Of a stretch of 64,000 nt of DNA, positions 53,879-62,968 are shown piece after piece. Under the pieces are notes generated by a model that worked only from the letters and a program-made list of their open reading frames with translations, had not been told where the DNA came from and did not search any database. Both the position numbers and the translations under genes were made by a program. The first letter of the stretch is position 1; each line of letters starts with the position of its first letter. The stretch is from [Clostridium] hylemonae DSM 15053 (GTDB taxonomy: Bacteria > Bacillota > Clostridia > Lachnospirales > Lachnospiraceae), in the NCBI RefSeq assembly GCF_008281175.1, contig NZ_CP036524.1:1736001-1800000 (forward strand). The letters are read 5' to 3'.

Positions 53879-55549
53879 ATGAAAACAGATATTCAGATTG
53901 CACAGGAAGCAGAAATGGCGCACATCAAAGAGGTTGCGGCCCAGGTTGGAATTGAGGAAGATGAGCTTGAGTTCTACGGAAAGTATAAAGCGAAACTGTC
54001 CGACGATGTGTGGGAGAAGATAAAGGACAGGCCGGACGGAAAGCTTGTTCTCGTTACAGCCATAAACCCGACGCCTGCCGGTGAAGGAAAAACAACGACG
54101 ACGGTAGGTCTTGGAGAAGCGATGGCCAGGCTGGATAAAAAAGCAATCATCGCGCTCAGAGAACCGTCTCTTGGCCCGTGTTTCGGGATCAAGGGCGGGG
54201 CGGCCGGCGGAGGATATGCACAGGTCGTGCCTATGGAAGATTTGAATCTGCATTTTACCGGAGATTTTCACGCGATCACTTCTGCGAATAATCTGCTGGC
54301 TGCTCTTCTGGACAATCACATCCAGCAGGGTAATGCGCTCCAGATCGATCCGAGACAGGTCGTCTGGAAGAGATGCCTGGACATGAATGATAGAAATCTT
54401 CGCAATATCGTGGTGGGACTCGGCAGCAAAATGGACGGAATGGTGCGGGAAGATCATTTCGTGATCACGGTGGCGTCTGAGATCATGGCGATCCTCTGTC
54501 TGGCGGACGACATTCACGATCTGAAGAAAAGGCTTGGAAGGATCATCGTGGCTTATGATTTTGCGGGGGAACCGGTCACAGCAGATGATCTGGAGGCGAC
54601 CGGCGCCATGACCGCGCTTTTGAAGGATGCGATCAAACCGAATCTGATCCAGACGCTGGAGCATACGCCGGCGCTTGTGCACGGAGGACCTTTTGCCAAC
54701 ATCGCTCACGGATGTAACAGTGTGCGGGCGACGAAGATGGCGCTGAAACTGAGCGATATCACGATAACAGAAGCAGGCTTCGGCGCGGATCTCGGCGCGG
54801 AAAAATTTCTGGATATCAAGTGCAGAAAAGCAGGATTTAAACCAGACGCGGTAGTTTTGGTTGCAACTGTGCGCGCTTTGAAGTATAATGGTGGAGTTGC
54901 TAAAAATGATTTGTCAAAAGAGAATATAGAAGCCCTGAAAAGGGGAATCGTAAATCTTGAGAAACATATAGAGAATATTCAGAAATATGATATTCCTGTA
55001 GTTGTCACCCTGAATTCCTTTATCACAGATACGGATGCCGAGAATGAGTTCATCCGGAAGTTCTGCGAGCAAAAGGGCTGTGAGTTCGCACTGTCAGAAG
55101 TGTGGGAGAAGGGTGGAGAAGGCGGCGTCGCGCTGGCAGAAAAGGTGCTGGATACGCTGGAGAATAAAGAGAGCAACTTCCATACGCTGTACGAAGATGA
55201 GCTGTCACTGGAAGAGAAGATCGAGACGATATCACGGGAAATCTACGGAGCACGTGGTGTTGTATACGAACCGGCCGCCCAGAAGCAGCTTGCGAAGATC
55301 GCGTCGATGGGATTTGGGAATCTGCCGGTCTGTATGGCAAAGAACCAGTATTCCCTTTCTGACGATGCCAAGAAGCTTGGACGTCCGACGGATTTCGACA
55401 TTCATATCAGGGAAGTCTATGTAAGCGCAGGCGCTGGTTTCGTGGTCGCGCTCACAGGAGCGGTGATGACGATGCCCGGGCTTCCGAAGGTGCCGGCGGC
55501 AAACGGCATCGATGTATCTGAATCAGGCAGTATAACAGGATTATTCTAA
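53879..55549 (+). CDS. fhs: Formate-tetrahydrofolate ligase
   Basis: A 556-residue enzyme making 10-formyl-THF from formate, THF and ATP, feeding one-carbon metabolism or acetogenesis. The P-loop is [20 protein letters not shown] (near 65); [20 protein letters not shown] and [17 protein letters not shown] are family signatures. The codons between about 54850 and 55010 are more AT-rich than the rest. It starts 35 bp after ftsK and is followed by folD, 13 bp on. Confidence 0.97.
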   Translation: MKTDIQIAQEAEMAHIKEVAAQVGIEEDELEFYGKYKAKLSDDVWEKIKDRPDGKLVLVTAINPTPAGEGKTTTTVGLGEAMARLDKKAIIALREPSLGPCFGIKGGAAGGGYAQVVPMEDLNLHFTGDFHAITSANNLLAALLDNHIQQGNALQIDPRQVVWKRCLDMNDRNLRNIVVGLGSKMDGMVREDHFVITVASEIMAILCLADDIHDLKKRLGRIIVAYDFAGEPVTADDLEATGAMTALLKDAIKPNLIQTLEHTPALVHGGPFANIAHGCNSVRATKMALKLSDITITEAGFGADLGAEKFLDIKCRKAGFKPDAVVLVATVRALKYNGGVAKNDLSKENIEALKRGIVNLEKHIENIQKYDIPVVVTLNSFITDTDAENEFIRKFCEQKGCEFALSEVWEKGGEGGVALAEKVLDTLENKESNFHTLYEDELSLEEKIETISREIYGARGVVYEPAAQKQLAKIASMGFGNLPVCMAKNQYSLSDDAKKLGRPTDFDIHIREVYVSAGAGFVVALTGAVMTMPGLPKVPAANGIDVSESGSITGLF

Positions 55550-55562
55550 GGAGATATGTAAT

Positions 55563-56402
55563 ATGGCCATGTTAATTGACGGGAAAGCAATTTCCGCACA
55601 GATAAAGGAGGAACTGAAGAAGGAGACCGCACTGCTTGCAGAAGAAGGCAGGCACGTCTGTCTTGCAGTCGTACAGGTCGGCGGTGATCCGGCTTCGTCC
55701 ATCTATGTCGGGAATAAGAAAAAGGCATGTGATCAGGTTGGGATCGAATCACTGTCATATGAGCTTGAGGAGCAGACTTCTGAGGCAGAGCTGCTGTCCC
55801 TGATCGACAGGCTGAACCGGGACGATAAGGTGAACGGGATTCTCGTTCAGCTTCCGCTGCCGGGGCATATCAACGAAGATGCCGTGATCCGTGCCATACA
55901 TCCGGACAAGGATGTGGATGGGTTTCACCCGGAGAGTGTGGGAAGGCTCTGCATCGGAGAGAAGGGCTTTGTACCCTGCACACCGGCGGGGATCATCCAG
56001 ATGCTGAAGCGGTCCGGTATTGAGATCGAGGGGAAGGAGTGCGTCGTCGTAGGCAGGAGCAATATCGTGGGTAAGCCTATGGCCATGCTTCTGCTGCGGG
56101 AAAATGGAACCGTCACAGTGGCACACTCGAGAACAAAACAGTTGAGGGAAGTGACAAAGAGGGCAGATATTCTGGTCGCTGCAGTCGGGAAACCGAAGTT
56201 TATAACGGCAGAATATATAAAAGAAGGGGCAGTCGTCGTTGATGTCGGAATACACAGGAATGAGAATAACAAACTGTGCGGAGATGTGGACTTTGACGGC
56301 GTAAAAGAGAAAGCGGCGGCAATCACACCAGTTCCAGGAGGAGTTGGGCCGATGACAATAGCCATGCTGATGAGCAATTGTGTTGAGGCTGCAAGGAAGT
56401 AG
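55563..56402 (+). CDS. folD: Methylenetetrahydrofolate dehydrogenase / methenyltetrahydrofolate cyclohydrolase
   Basis: A 279-residue bifunctional enzyme linking 10-formyl-THF and methylene-THF with NADP+. DPASSIYVGNKKKACDQVGI contains the catalytic Lys; VQLPLPGHINEDAVIRAIHP, PCTPAGIIQMLKRSGI, VVVGRSNIVGKPMAMLLL and PVPGGVGPMTIAMLMSN complete the pattern. With fhs it forms a two-step formate-to-methylene-THF route. Confidence 0.97.
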   Translation: MAMLIDGKAISAQIKEELKKETALLAEEGRHVCLAVVQVGGDPASSIYVGNKKKACDQVGIESLSYELEEQTSEAELLSLIDRLNRDDKVNGILVQLPLPGHINEDAVIRAIHPDKDVDGFHPESVGRLCIGEKGFVPCTPAGIIQMLKRSGIEIEGKECVVVGRSNIVGKPMAMLLLRENGTVTVAHSRTKQLREVTKRADILVAAVGKPKFITAEYIKEGAVVVDVGIHRNENNKLCGDVDFDGVKEKAAAITPVPGGVGPMTIAMLMSNCVEAARK

Positions 56403-56417
56403 GAGGTTAACGTAAAG

Positions 56418-57707
56418 ATGAAATGTAGGTATTGCGGGCACGAAATACCGGAGGGTATGTTATATTGCGGGGAGTGCGGAAAGGAAGTACGTATTGTTCC
56501 CGACTATAATCCTTTAGATGATATGCTCACGGCACAGATAAAGGTGTCTATCAATGAGGAAGACGGCGCTTTATCCGGAAGTGATTACGATATGTTTACG
56601 GGAGACATACCCGCAAGGCGCAGAAATACAGGCACCGGGCGGAATACAAACGCAAGGCGGAACACAAATACCGGAAGAAATACCGGAAGAAGCTCTGTGG
56701 GCAGAAACACGGGGCGCAATACAGGCAGAAATACGACAGGCAGAATGATGTCAGAGAAAGAACAGCGCAGAAGACAGATGGAACGGCGGAAAGCCCTGAA
56801 ACGGAAAAAGCGCAGGAAGGTTCTTATCATTCTGGCTGTACTTGTCGTTGCCGCTGTGGCGGCCGGAGTCGTATGCTATCAGAATTCTTACAACGGCATT
56901 GTAAATAAAGGTTACAGCGCGCAGAAGGAAAAAGCTTACGAGAAGGCGGAGACTTATTTTAAGAAGGCCATCTCAAAGAAGCCGGAAAAAGCAGAGGCAT
57001 ATACGGGACTGTCCAAAGTATATATCGCCCAGGACGATCTGGAGAAGGCGGAGGACGTATTTTTGAATGCCATCGATAAGCAGACGAAAAACGCGGACCT
57101 CTATGAAGCGTGTGTAAGTTTTTATATGGACACAGACCAGAAGATGGAGATTCCCGTACTTCTTGAGGATGTGGATGACAGCGTGGCAGAAAGGCTGGGC
57201 GGGTTCATCATAGACGGTCCGTCCTTCAGTCTGGACGACAAGGAGACGTACGAGGAAGTACAGGAACTTACGCTTAAGTCTGACGAGGCGGCAATTTATT
57301 ACACGACAGACGGAAGCGAACCGAGTACGAAAAGTGAGAAGTACAAAGAACCGATCCAGCTTGGCGAAGGCGAAAACATTATCACGGCCATAGCCGTGAA
57401 CAAAGAGGGTGTGCCGAGCCTTCCGGTGAAGAAGACATTTACTATTGAACTGCCGGTAGAGGACGCCCCTGCCGTATCTCCGTCCACGGGCCAGTACGAT
57501 ACGGCCGCGCAGATAGAGATCAAAGTGCCTGACGGTTATGAGGCCTACTATACGATGGATAAGAGCGATCCGACTACCGCCTCCACAAAATATGAGGGAC
57601 CGATCGACATGCCGCAGGGCGAGACAATATTCAAGGCTGTTCTTGTTAACGCCAAAGGACGGATGAGCGGGATCACAACGAGAAATTATATGTACGAACC
57701 AGAATAA
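56418..57707 (+). CDS. Zinc-ribbon membrane protein with TPR and chitobiase-type C-terminal domains
   Basis: 429 residues. A zinc ribbon (CRYCGHEIPEGMLYCGECGK, residues 3-22) is followed by a low-complexity tract (about 65-112) of repeated R/G-R-N-T units, a basic KRKKRRK stretch and one membrane helix (about 136-156). A TPR region (about 165-235) and two CHB_HEX_C-type beta domains (about 275-345 and 350-425) follow; both carry the YYTTDGSEPSTKS / YYTMDKSDPTTAS motif. Orientation is probably N-in, C-out. Its function is unknown; a surface or scaffold role is likely. It follows folD by 15 bp. Confidence 0.8.
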   Translation: MKCRYCGHEIPEGMLYCGECGKEVRIVPDYNPLDDMLTAQIKVSINEEDGALSGSDYDMFTGDIPARRRNTGTGRNTNARRNTNTGRNTGRSSVGRNTGRNTGRNTTGRMMSEKEQRRRQMERRKALKRKKRRKVLIILAVLVVAAVAAGVVCYQNSYNGIVNKGYSAQKEKAYEKAETYFKKAISKKPEKAEAYTGLSKVYIAQDDLEKAEDVFLNAIDKQTKNADLYEACVSFYMDTDQKMEIPVLLEDVDDSVAERLGGFIIDGPSFSLDDKETYEEVQELTLKSDEAAIYYTTDGSEPSTKSEKYKEPIQLGEGENIITAIAVNKEGVPSLPVKKTFTIELPVEDAPAVSPSTGQYDTAAQIEIKVPDGYEAYYTMDKSDPTTASTKYEGPIDMPQGETIFKAVLVNAKGRMSGITTRNYMYEPE

Positions 57708-57725
57708 ATTGTCAGAAAATATAAA

Positions 57726-57783
57726 GAATTTTGAAGGGGGTCAGACCCCTCCGCTTGCGGGGGTCTGACCCCTTTCAAAATTC
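57726..57783. repeat. 24-bp-arm palindromic repeat carrying GGGGTCAGACCCC
   Basis: Arms 57726-57749 and 57760-57783 pair with a single G-T mismatch around a 10-nt loop. The arms contain GGGGTCAGACCCC, itself a palindrome. It may act as the terminator of the preceding gene in both orientations. Its form is also that of dispersed REP-like elements mobilised by Y1 transposases, but no second copy is in the window. Confidence 0.75.
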
Positions 57784-57827
57784 ATCGAATTGTACGTAAA
57801 TAAATACAAAATTTTCCTTTTATTCTA

Positions 57828-57881
57828 TTGCGTTAATTATTTAACAGGATTATAATAACTATATTGATAAATTATTAACAA
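57828..57881 (+). promoter_or_regulatory. adh promoter with two Rex boxes
   Basis: TTGCGT (57828-57833), 17 bp, TATAAT (57851-57856). Rex box 1, GCGTTAATTATTTAACAG (57830-57847), has the core GTTAA-N4-TTAACA intact and covers the -35 and spacer. Rex box 2, TTGATAAATTATTAACAA (57864-57881), differs from TTGTTAA-N4-TTAACAA at one position and lies at the transcription start. Binding of Rex at either would block transcription when NADH is low. Confidence 0.82.
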
Positions 57882-57905
57882 ATAATTCAAAAGGAGATGC
57901 GGAAA

Positions 57906-59087
57906 ATGAGCAGATTTACATTACCAAGAGACGTATATCATGGAAAAGGCTGTATGGAGGAGTTGAAGAATCTAAAGGGCAAAAAGGCGATCCTTGTCGT
58001 GGGCGGAGGTTCCATGAAGCGTCAGGGCTTTCTGGACAAAGCTGCCGGATATCTGAAGGAAGCGGGTATGGAGGTTGAGCTGTTTGAAGGCGTCGAGCCT
58101 GACCCATCTGTGGAGACTGTAATGAAAGGCGCAGAGGCGATGCGCAAGTTTGAGCCTGACTGGATCGTGGCCATGGGCGGAGGTTCACCGATCGACGCCG
58201 CTAAGGCGATGTGGGCATTTTATGAATATCCGGAAACAACATTTGAGGATCTGTGCATCCCGTTTAACTTCCCGGAATTGAGGCAGAAGGCAAAATTTGC
58301 TGCGATTCCGTCTACATCCGGTACTGCGACTGAGGTTACGGCTTTTTCTGTCATCACAAACTATGAGACCGGAGTGAAATATCCGCTTGCGGACTTTAAC
58401 ATCACGCCGGATGTTGCGATCGTTGACCCTGAACTGGTAGAAGCACTTCCGGTAAAGCAGGTGGCCTACACAGGTATGGACGCACTGACACATGCGATAG
58501 AAGCATATGTCTCTACACTTAACTGTGCATTTACCGATCCGCTTGCCCTGCAGGCCATAGAGATGGTACTCGATCATCTGCCGGCTTCCTATCACGGCAA
58601 TATGGATGCAAGAGAACAGATGCACTACGCACAGTGCCTCGCAGGAATGGCCTTCTCAAATGCTTTGCTTGGTATTGTACATTCTATGGCGCACAAAACT
58701 GGCGCGGCATTTTCCACCGGTCATATCACACACGGATGTGCCAATGCAATGTATCTGCCATACGTGATCAAATACAATGCTAAAGATGCCACAGCAGCAT
58801 CCCGCTATGCTGAGATCGCCCGCAGGATGGGACTTGACGGTACGTCGGAAAGGTCGCTTATCAACAGCCTCTGCAAGAAGATAGACGCTATGAACGCAGA
58901 ATTTGACATTCCGAAAACGTTAAAAGATTTTGGGATCATAGAGAATGAATTTAAAGAAAAGATCGCAAAGATCTCTGAACTTGCCGTCGGCGATGCATGT
59001 ACCGGCTCCAACCCACGTTCGATAGACCCGGCTGCCATGGAAAAATTATTTACGTGCATTTATTACGGAACAGAAGTTGATTTTTAA
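57906..59087 (+). CDS. Iron-containing alcohol dehydrogenase
   Basis: A 393-residue group III alcohol dehydrogenase. The NAD(P)-binding part has GGSMKRQGFLDKAA and MGGGSPIDAAKAMW. The metal site is in GMDALTHAIEAYVS (Asp and His), HSMAHKTGAAFSTGHITHG (two His). It probably reduces an aldehyde to an alcohol with NADH (ethanol or butanol dehydrogenase); the exact substrate is not clear. ATG 57906 follows AAGGAG. Two Rex boxes at the promoter fit a role in NADH disposal. Confidence 0.92.
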   Translation: MSRFTLPRDVYHGKGCMEELKNLKGKKAILVVGGGSMKRQGFLDKAAGYLKEAGMEVELFEGVEPDPSVETVMKGAEAMRKFEPDWIVAMGGGSPIDAAKAMWAFYEYPETTFEDLCIPFNFPELRQKAKFAAIPSTSGTATEVTAFSVITNYETGVKYPLADFNITPDVAIVDPELVEALPVKQVAYTGMDALTHAIEAYVSTLNCAFTDPLALQAIEMVLDHLPASYHGNMDAREQMHYAQCLAGMAFSNALLGIVHSMAHKTGAAFSTGHITHGCANAMYLPYVIKYNAKDATAASRYAEIARRMGLDGTSERSLINSLCKKIDAMNAEFDIPKTLKDFGIIENEFKEKIAKISELAVGDACTGSNPRSIDPAAMEKLFTCIYYGTEVDF

Positions 59088-59100
59088 TAATCTTACATAT

Positions 59101-59132
59101 AAAAACAGGTGCCGTAAAGCGCCTGTTTTTTA
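59101..59132 (+). terminator. Intrinsic terminator after adh
   Basis: AAAAACAGGTGC (59101-59112) pairs with GCGCCTGTTTTT (59119-59130), one G-U, loop CGTAAA, ending in a T-run. Confidence 0.88.
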
Positions 59133-59167
59133 GTGGTTAATATTTGGCTTTGCGGAAAATAAGTTAC

Positions 59168-59196
59168 TTGATATTTTGTAATATATGCATTATTAT
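59168..59196 (+). promoter_or_regulatory. nfnAB promoter
   Basis: TTGATA (59168-59173), 17 bp, TATTAT (59191-59196), 32 bp upstream of the nfnA start. No convincing Rex box is nearby. Confidence 0.65.
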
Positions 59197-59228
59197 GGAA
59201 TAAGTATTAAATATTAGGAGGAAATGAG

Positions 59229-60116
59229 ATGTACAAGATATTAAAAGCCGAAAATCCGGCTGATAAGATTTATCTTATGGACGTAGAAGCGCCCCGTGTC
59301 GCGAGACATTGTGAGCCAGGCCAGTTTGTCATCGTAAAAATGGATGAAAAAGGGGAAAGAATCCCACTTACGATATGTGACTATGACAGAGAAGCAGGTA
59401 CGATCACGATCGTATTCCAGACGGTCGGCGCGTCCACAGAAAAGATGGCCGGACTGAAAGCCGGAGATTATTTCAGAGATTTCACAGGCCCTCTCGGCTG
59501 TCCGTCTGAATTCATTCACGAGGACATTGAGAGCCTGAAGAATAAAAAGATGCTGTTCGTTGGCGGCGGTGTCGGCGCCGCGCCTGTATATCCTCAGGTC
59601 AAATGGCTTCATGAGCACGGAGTGGATGTGGATGTCATCGTAGGTTCCAAGACAAAAGACATGCTTATTCTGGAAGACGAGATGGAATCTGTGGCGGGCA
59701 ATTATTATCCTTGTACAGATGACGGTACATACGGCCATGCGGGTATGGTCACCACGAAGATAGAAAAGCTGGTGGAAGAAGGAAATAAATATGACGTCTG
59801 CGTGGCGATCGGACCGATGATCATGATGAAGTTCGTCTGTCTGCTGACGAAGAAGCTCGGGATCCCGACTATCGTGAGCATGAACCCGATAATGGTAGAC
59901 GGGACCGGAATGTGCGGGGCGTGCCGTCTCCATGTTGGGGAAGACATTAAATTCGCATGCGTTGACGGTCCGGAATTTGACGGACACCTTGTCAACTTTG
60001 ACGAGGCAATGAAGAGACAGCAGATGTACAAAACTCAGGAGGGACGTGCGCTGCTGAAAATACAAGAAGGCGACACCCATCACGGCGGATGTGGCAACTG
60101 CGGAGGTGACAACTAA
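59229..60116 (+). CDS. nfnA: NADH-dependent ferredoxin:NADP+ oxidoreductase subunit NfnA
   Basis: 295 residues: a ferredoxin-NADP reductase-like FAD domain (about 1-100), an NAD(H)-binding domain (about 100-215, KKMLFVGGGVGAAPVYPQV) and a [2Fe-2S] site with MCGACRLHVG, ACVDGPEFDGH. A C-terminal tail HHGGCGNCG adds two cysteines. NfnAB bifurcates electrons between NADPH, NAD+ and ferredoxin. The family also covers PyrK-like and sulfide dehydrogenase subunits, but pairing with the next gene supports Nfn. Confidence 0.92.
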   Translation: MYKILKAENPADKIYLMDVEAPRVARHCEPGQFVIVKMDEKGERIPLTICDYDREAGTITIVFQTVGASTEKMAGLKAGDYFRDFTGPLGCPSEFIHEDIESLKNKKMLFVGGGVGAAPVYPQVKWLHEHGVDVDVIVGSKTKDMLILEDEMESVAGNYYPCTDDGTYGHAGMVTTKIEKLVEEGNKYDVCVAIGPMIMMKFVCLLTKKLGIPTIVSMNPIMVDGTGMCGACRLHVGEDIKFACVDGPEFDGHLVNFDEAMKRQQMYKTQEGRALLKIQEGDTHHGGCGNCGGDN

Positions 60117-61504
60117 TGGCTGATGTATTAAAGAAAGTTCCTGTGAGAGAGCAGGAGGCAAAAGTAAGAGCGGCAAACTTTGAAGAAGTCTGCTACGGAT
60201 ATAATAAAGAGGAGGCAATGGAAGAAGCTGTCCGCTGTCTGAACTGTAAAAACGCAAAGTGTATCCAGGGCTGTCCGGTTGCGATCAATATCCCCGGATT
60301 TATCTCAAAAGTAAAAGAAGGGGACATTGAGGGCGCCTACAAGGTGATTGGAGAATCCTCAGCGCTTCCGGCCATCTGCGGACGTGTGTGCCCGCAGGAA
60401 TCCCAGTGTGAGTGCAAGTGTATCCGCGGGATCAAAGGGGAACCGGTATCTATCGGAAAGCTGGAGCGTTTTGTTGCCGATTATGCGCTGGAACATGATA
60501 TCAAACCTCAGAAGGCTGAGAAGATGAACGGACATAAGGTGGCCGTCATCGGTTCCGGACCGTCCGGTCTTACATGCGCAGGCGATCTGGCAAAGCTTGG
60601 ATATGATGTCACTGTATTTGAGGCGCTTCACGAACTGGGTGGAGTTCTTGTATACGGTATTCCGGAGTTCCGTCTTCCGAAAGAAAAGGTCGTAAAGAAA
60701 GAGATCGAGAAGGTAAAAGAGCTTGGAGTAAAATTTGAGACAAATGTTGTGATCGGTAAATCAACAACGATCGACCAGCTGATGGAAGAGGAAGAATTCG
60801 AGGCAGTATTTATCGGTTCCGGTGCAGGGCTTCCAATGTTCATGGGTATACCGGGAGAGACGGCGAACGGTGTGTTCTCCGCAAATGAATACCTGACGAG
60901 AAGCAATCTGATGAAAGCATTTGATGACAACTATGACACTCCGATCGCGGCCGGTAAGAAGGTTGCTGTCGTAGGCGGCGGCAACGTGGCGATGGACGCG
61001 GCGAGGACCGCACTTCGTCTCGGCGCTGAAGTACATATCGTTTACAGAAGAAGTGAGGCTGAACTTCCGGCCAGAGTGGAAGAAGTACACCATGCAATGG
61101 AAGAAGGCATCATCTTCAATCTGCTCACCAATCCGAAAGAGATCCTTGTGGATGAAAACGGATGGGTACGCGGCATGAGAGTGATAAAGATGGAGCTCGG
61201 CGAGCCTGACGCTTCCGGAAGAAGACGCCCGGTAGAGATCCCGGGTTCTGAGTATGAGATTGAACTCGATACAGTTATCATGTCACTTGGAACTTCTCCA
61301 AATCCATTGATCGCGTCCACGACAAAAGGTCTGGAGACAAACAGGAGAAAATGTATCGTGGCAGAGGAAGAGAACGGGCAGACATCCAAAGCTTGTGTAT
61401 ACGCGGGAGGAGACGCCGTTACCGGAGCAGCTACGGTTATTCTTGCCATGGGCGCCGGAAAAGCAGGTGCAAAAGGGATACATGAACTGCTCAGCAGTAA
61501 ATAG
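60116..61504 (+). CDS. nfnB: NADH-dependent ferredoxin:NADP+ oxidoreductase subunit NfnB
   Basis: 462 residues, GltA/GltD-like. N-terminal cysteine clusters (CLNCKNAKCIQGCPVAINIP and CPQESQCECKCIRG) hold two [4Fe-4S] centres. FAD-binding VIGSGPSGLTCAGDLAKLGY and NADP-binding VVGGGNVAMDAARTALRLG follow. Its ATG overlaps the nfnA TAA by one base (TAATG), giving translational coupling. Glutamate synthase small subunit is the alternative, but no large subunit is present and the gene is paired with nfnA. Confidence 0.93.
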   Translation: MADVLKKVPVREQEAKVRAANFEEVCYGYNKEEAMEEAVRCLNCKNAKCIQGCPVAINIPGFISKVKEGDIEGAYKVIGESSALPAICGRVCPQESQCECKCIRGIKGEPVSIGKLERFVADYALEHDIKPQKAEKMNGHKVAVIGSGPSGLTCAGDLAKLGYDVTVFEALHELGGVLVYGIPEFRLPKEKVVKKEIEKVKELGVKFETNVVIGKSTTIDQLMEEEEFEAVFIGSGAGLPMFMGIPGETANGVFSANEYLTRSNLMKAFDDNYDTPIAAGKKVAVVGGGNVAMDAARTALRLGAEVHIVYRRSEAELPARVEEVHHAMEEGIIFNLLTNPKEILVDENGWVRGMRVIKMELGEPDASGRRRPVEIPGSEYEIELDTVIMSLGTSPNPLIASTTKGLETNRRKCIVAEEENGQTSKACVYAGGDAVTGAATVILAMGAGKAGAKGIHELLSSK

Positions 61505-61512
61505 ACACATAT

Positions 61513-61558
61513 ATACAGAACCGCAGCCTTACAATGTGCTGCGGTTCTTTTTCTGTAT
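61513..61558 (+). terminator. Terminator after nfnB
   Basis: AGAACCGCAGC (61517-61527) pairs with GCTGCGGTTCT (61538-61548), followed by TTTT. ATACAG (61513-61518) and CTGTAT (61553-61558) can extend the stem. Confidence 0.85.
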
Positions 61559-61654
61559 CGTGGATCTCCGGCTCAATTTTACCCTATACCGCAGTCGGCG
61601 GATATGGTATGATAATGAGGAAATTTACAATATATGAAAGAAGGGTTTATATAT

Positions 61655-62431
61655 ATGACTATATTTTGGGGCTTAATGATACCATTTATCGGCACGACGG
61701 CAGGAGCGGCGTGCGTACTGTTCATGCGCAGGGAACTGAAACCATTGATCCAGAAAGCGCTGCTTGGATTTGCGGCAGGCGTCATGGTCGCCGCTTCTGT
61801 CTGGTCGCTTCTCATACCGGCGATGGATATGTCAGAGGACATGGGAAAATTCGCCTTCATGCCCGCAGCGGTTGGCTTTATTATCGGTATCGCGTTTTTG
61901 CTGTTTCTGGACAAGGCGATCCCACATCTGCATATCGGATGTGACGAGTCTGAAGGACCGAAGTGTACGCTGAAAAAATCCACCATGCTCGTGCTGGCGG
62001 TCACCATACATAATATACCGGAAGGTATATCAAGTGGTGCCGTGTTTGCAGGGCTGCTCACAAATAATGCCAATGTAACAGTTGCGGGGGCGTTTGCCCT
62101 GTCCATCGGTATCGCGATCCAGAACCTGCCTGAAGGCTTTATCGTATCCCTGCCGATTCGGAGTGAGGGAAACGGAAGAGGAAAGGCGTTCCTCTATGGA
62201 ACCTTATCCGGCGTCGTGGAGCCGATCGCGGGAGGGATCACGGTCCTTCTGGCCGCTTACATCACGCCGATACTGCCGTATCTGCTGGCGTTCGCAGCCG
62301 GCGCCATGATATATGTTGTTGTGGAGGAATTGATCCCTGAGTCTGCGGAAGGGAGCCACAGCAATATCGGCACAGTAGGTTTTGCGTTGGGTTTCGTCCT
62401 GATGATGGTGCTGGATGTCGCATTGGGATAG
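61655..62431 (+). CDS. ZIP family metal transporter
   Basis: A 258-residue polytopic membrane protein with about eight helices. The metal-binding motifs HNIPEGISSGAVFAGLL and QNLPEGFIVSLPIRSEG (helices 4 and 5) are those of ZIP transporters for Zn2+ or other divalent ions. A cytoplasmic loop HLHIGCDESEGPKC may bind metal. ATG 61655 is placed 9 nt after AAAGAAGGG; the in-frame ATG at 61634 is upstream of that site. It is followed by rlmH 57 bp on. Confidence 0.9.
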   Translation: MTIFWGLMIPFIGTTAGAACVLFMRRELKPLIQKALLGFAAGVMVAASVWSLLIPAMDMSEDMGKFAFMPAAVGFIIGIAFLLFLDKAIPHLHIGCDESEGPKCTLKKSTMLVLAVTIHNIPEGISSGAVFAGLLTNNANVTVAGAFALSIGIAIQNLPEGFIVSLPIRSEGNGRGKAFLYGTLSGVVEPIAGGITVLLAAYITPILPYLLAFAAGAMIYVVVEELIPESAEGSHSNIGTVGFALGFVLMMVLDVALG

Positions 62432-62488
62432 TGTTCCGGTGATATGAAGGCGTGTGAATGTGTTATTTTTGGGAAGGGAAAAGAGAAA

Positions 62489-62968
62489 ATGAATATTACG
62501 ATTCTTGCCGTAGGTAAAGTAAAAGAGTCATTTTACCGACAGGCGGTAGAAGAATTCAAAAAGCGGCTGAGCCGCTACTGCAGGCTGCAGATCGTTGAGG
62601 TACAGGACGAGAAGACGCCGGACAATGCCGGGGATGCGCTGGAGCGCCAGATCAAGGCAAAGGAGGCCGCGCGGTTGCAGAAGTATATAAAGGACACGGA
62701 TTATGTGGTAACGCTGGAGATCGAGGGACAGCAGCCGGATTCTGTCGCGCTGGCGGACAAACTTCAAAGACTCGGCGTTGACGGGACGAGCAGTATTGTA
62801 TTTGCCATAGGAGGTTCTCTCGGTCTCCATGAAGATATTACAAAGCGTTCAAATTACAGGCTCAGCTTTTCCAACATGACATTTCCGCACCAGATGATGC
62901 GGGTGATTCTGCTGGAGCAGATATACCGGAGTTACCGGATCATAAATGGGGAACCGTATCACAAATAA
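62489..62968 (+). CDS. rlmH: 23S rRNA (pseudouridine1915-N3)-methyltransferase
   Basis: A 159-residue SPOUT methyltransferase modifying helix 69 of 23S rRNA. NITILAVGKVKESFYRQAVE opens the protein; FAIGGSLGLHED and SFSNMTFPHQMMRVILLEQI and the ending GEPYHK form the SAM-binding knot. ATG 62489 matches the family start. The final 29 bp overlap the end of the convergent AraC gene, leaving no room for a terminator. Confidence 0.96.
   Translation: MNITILAVGKVKESFYRQAVEEFKKRLSRYCRLQIVEVQDEKTPDNAGDALERQIKAKEAARLQKYIKDTDYVVTLEIEGQQPDSVALADKLQRLGVDGTSSIVFAIGGSLGLHEDITKRSNYRLSFSNMTFPHQMMRVILLEQIYRSYRIINGEPYHK

Noticed and set aside
56620-56750. CRISPR-like direct repeats
   Set aside because: The repetition is short, degenerate and in frame with an R-N-T peptide repeat of a coding gene.
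59130-59228. Rex box before nfnAB
   Set aside because: GTGGTTAATATTTGGC has only one good half-site and lacks the TTAACA half.
60116-61504. Glutamate synthase small subunit
   Set aside because: The family is shared, but there is no large subunit and the gene is overlapped with nfnA, so NfnB is better.
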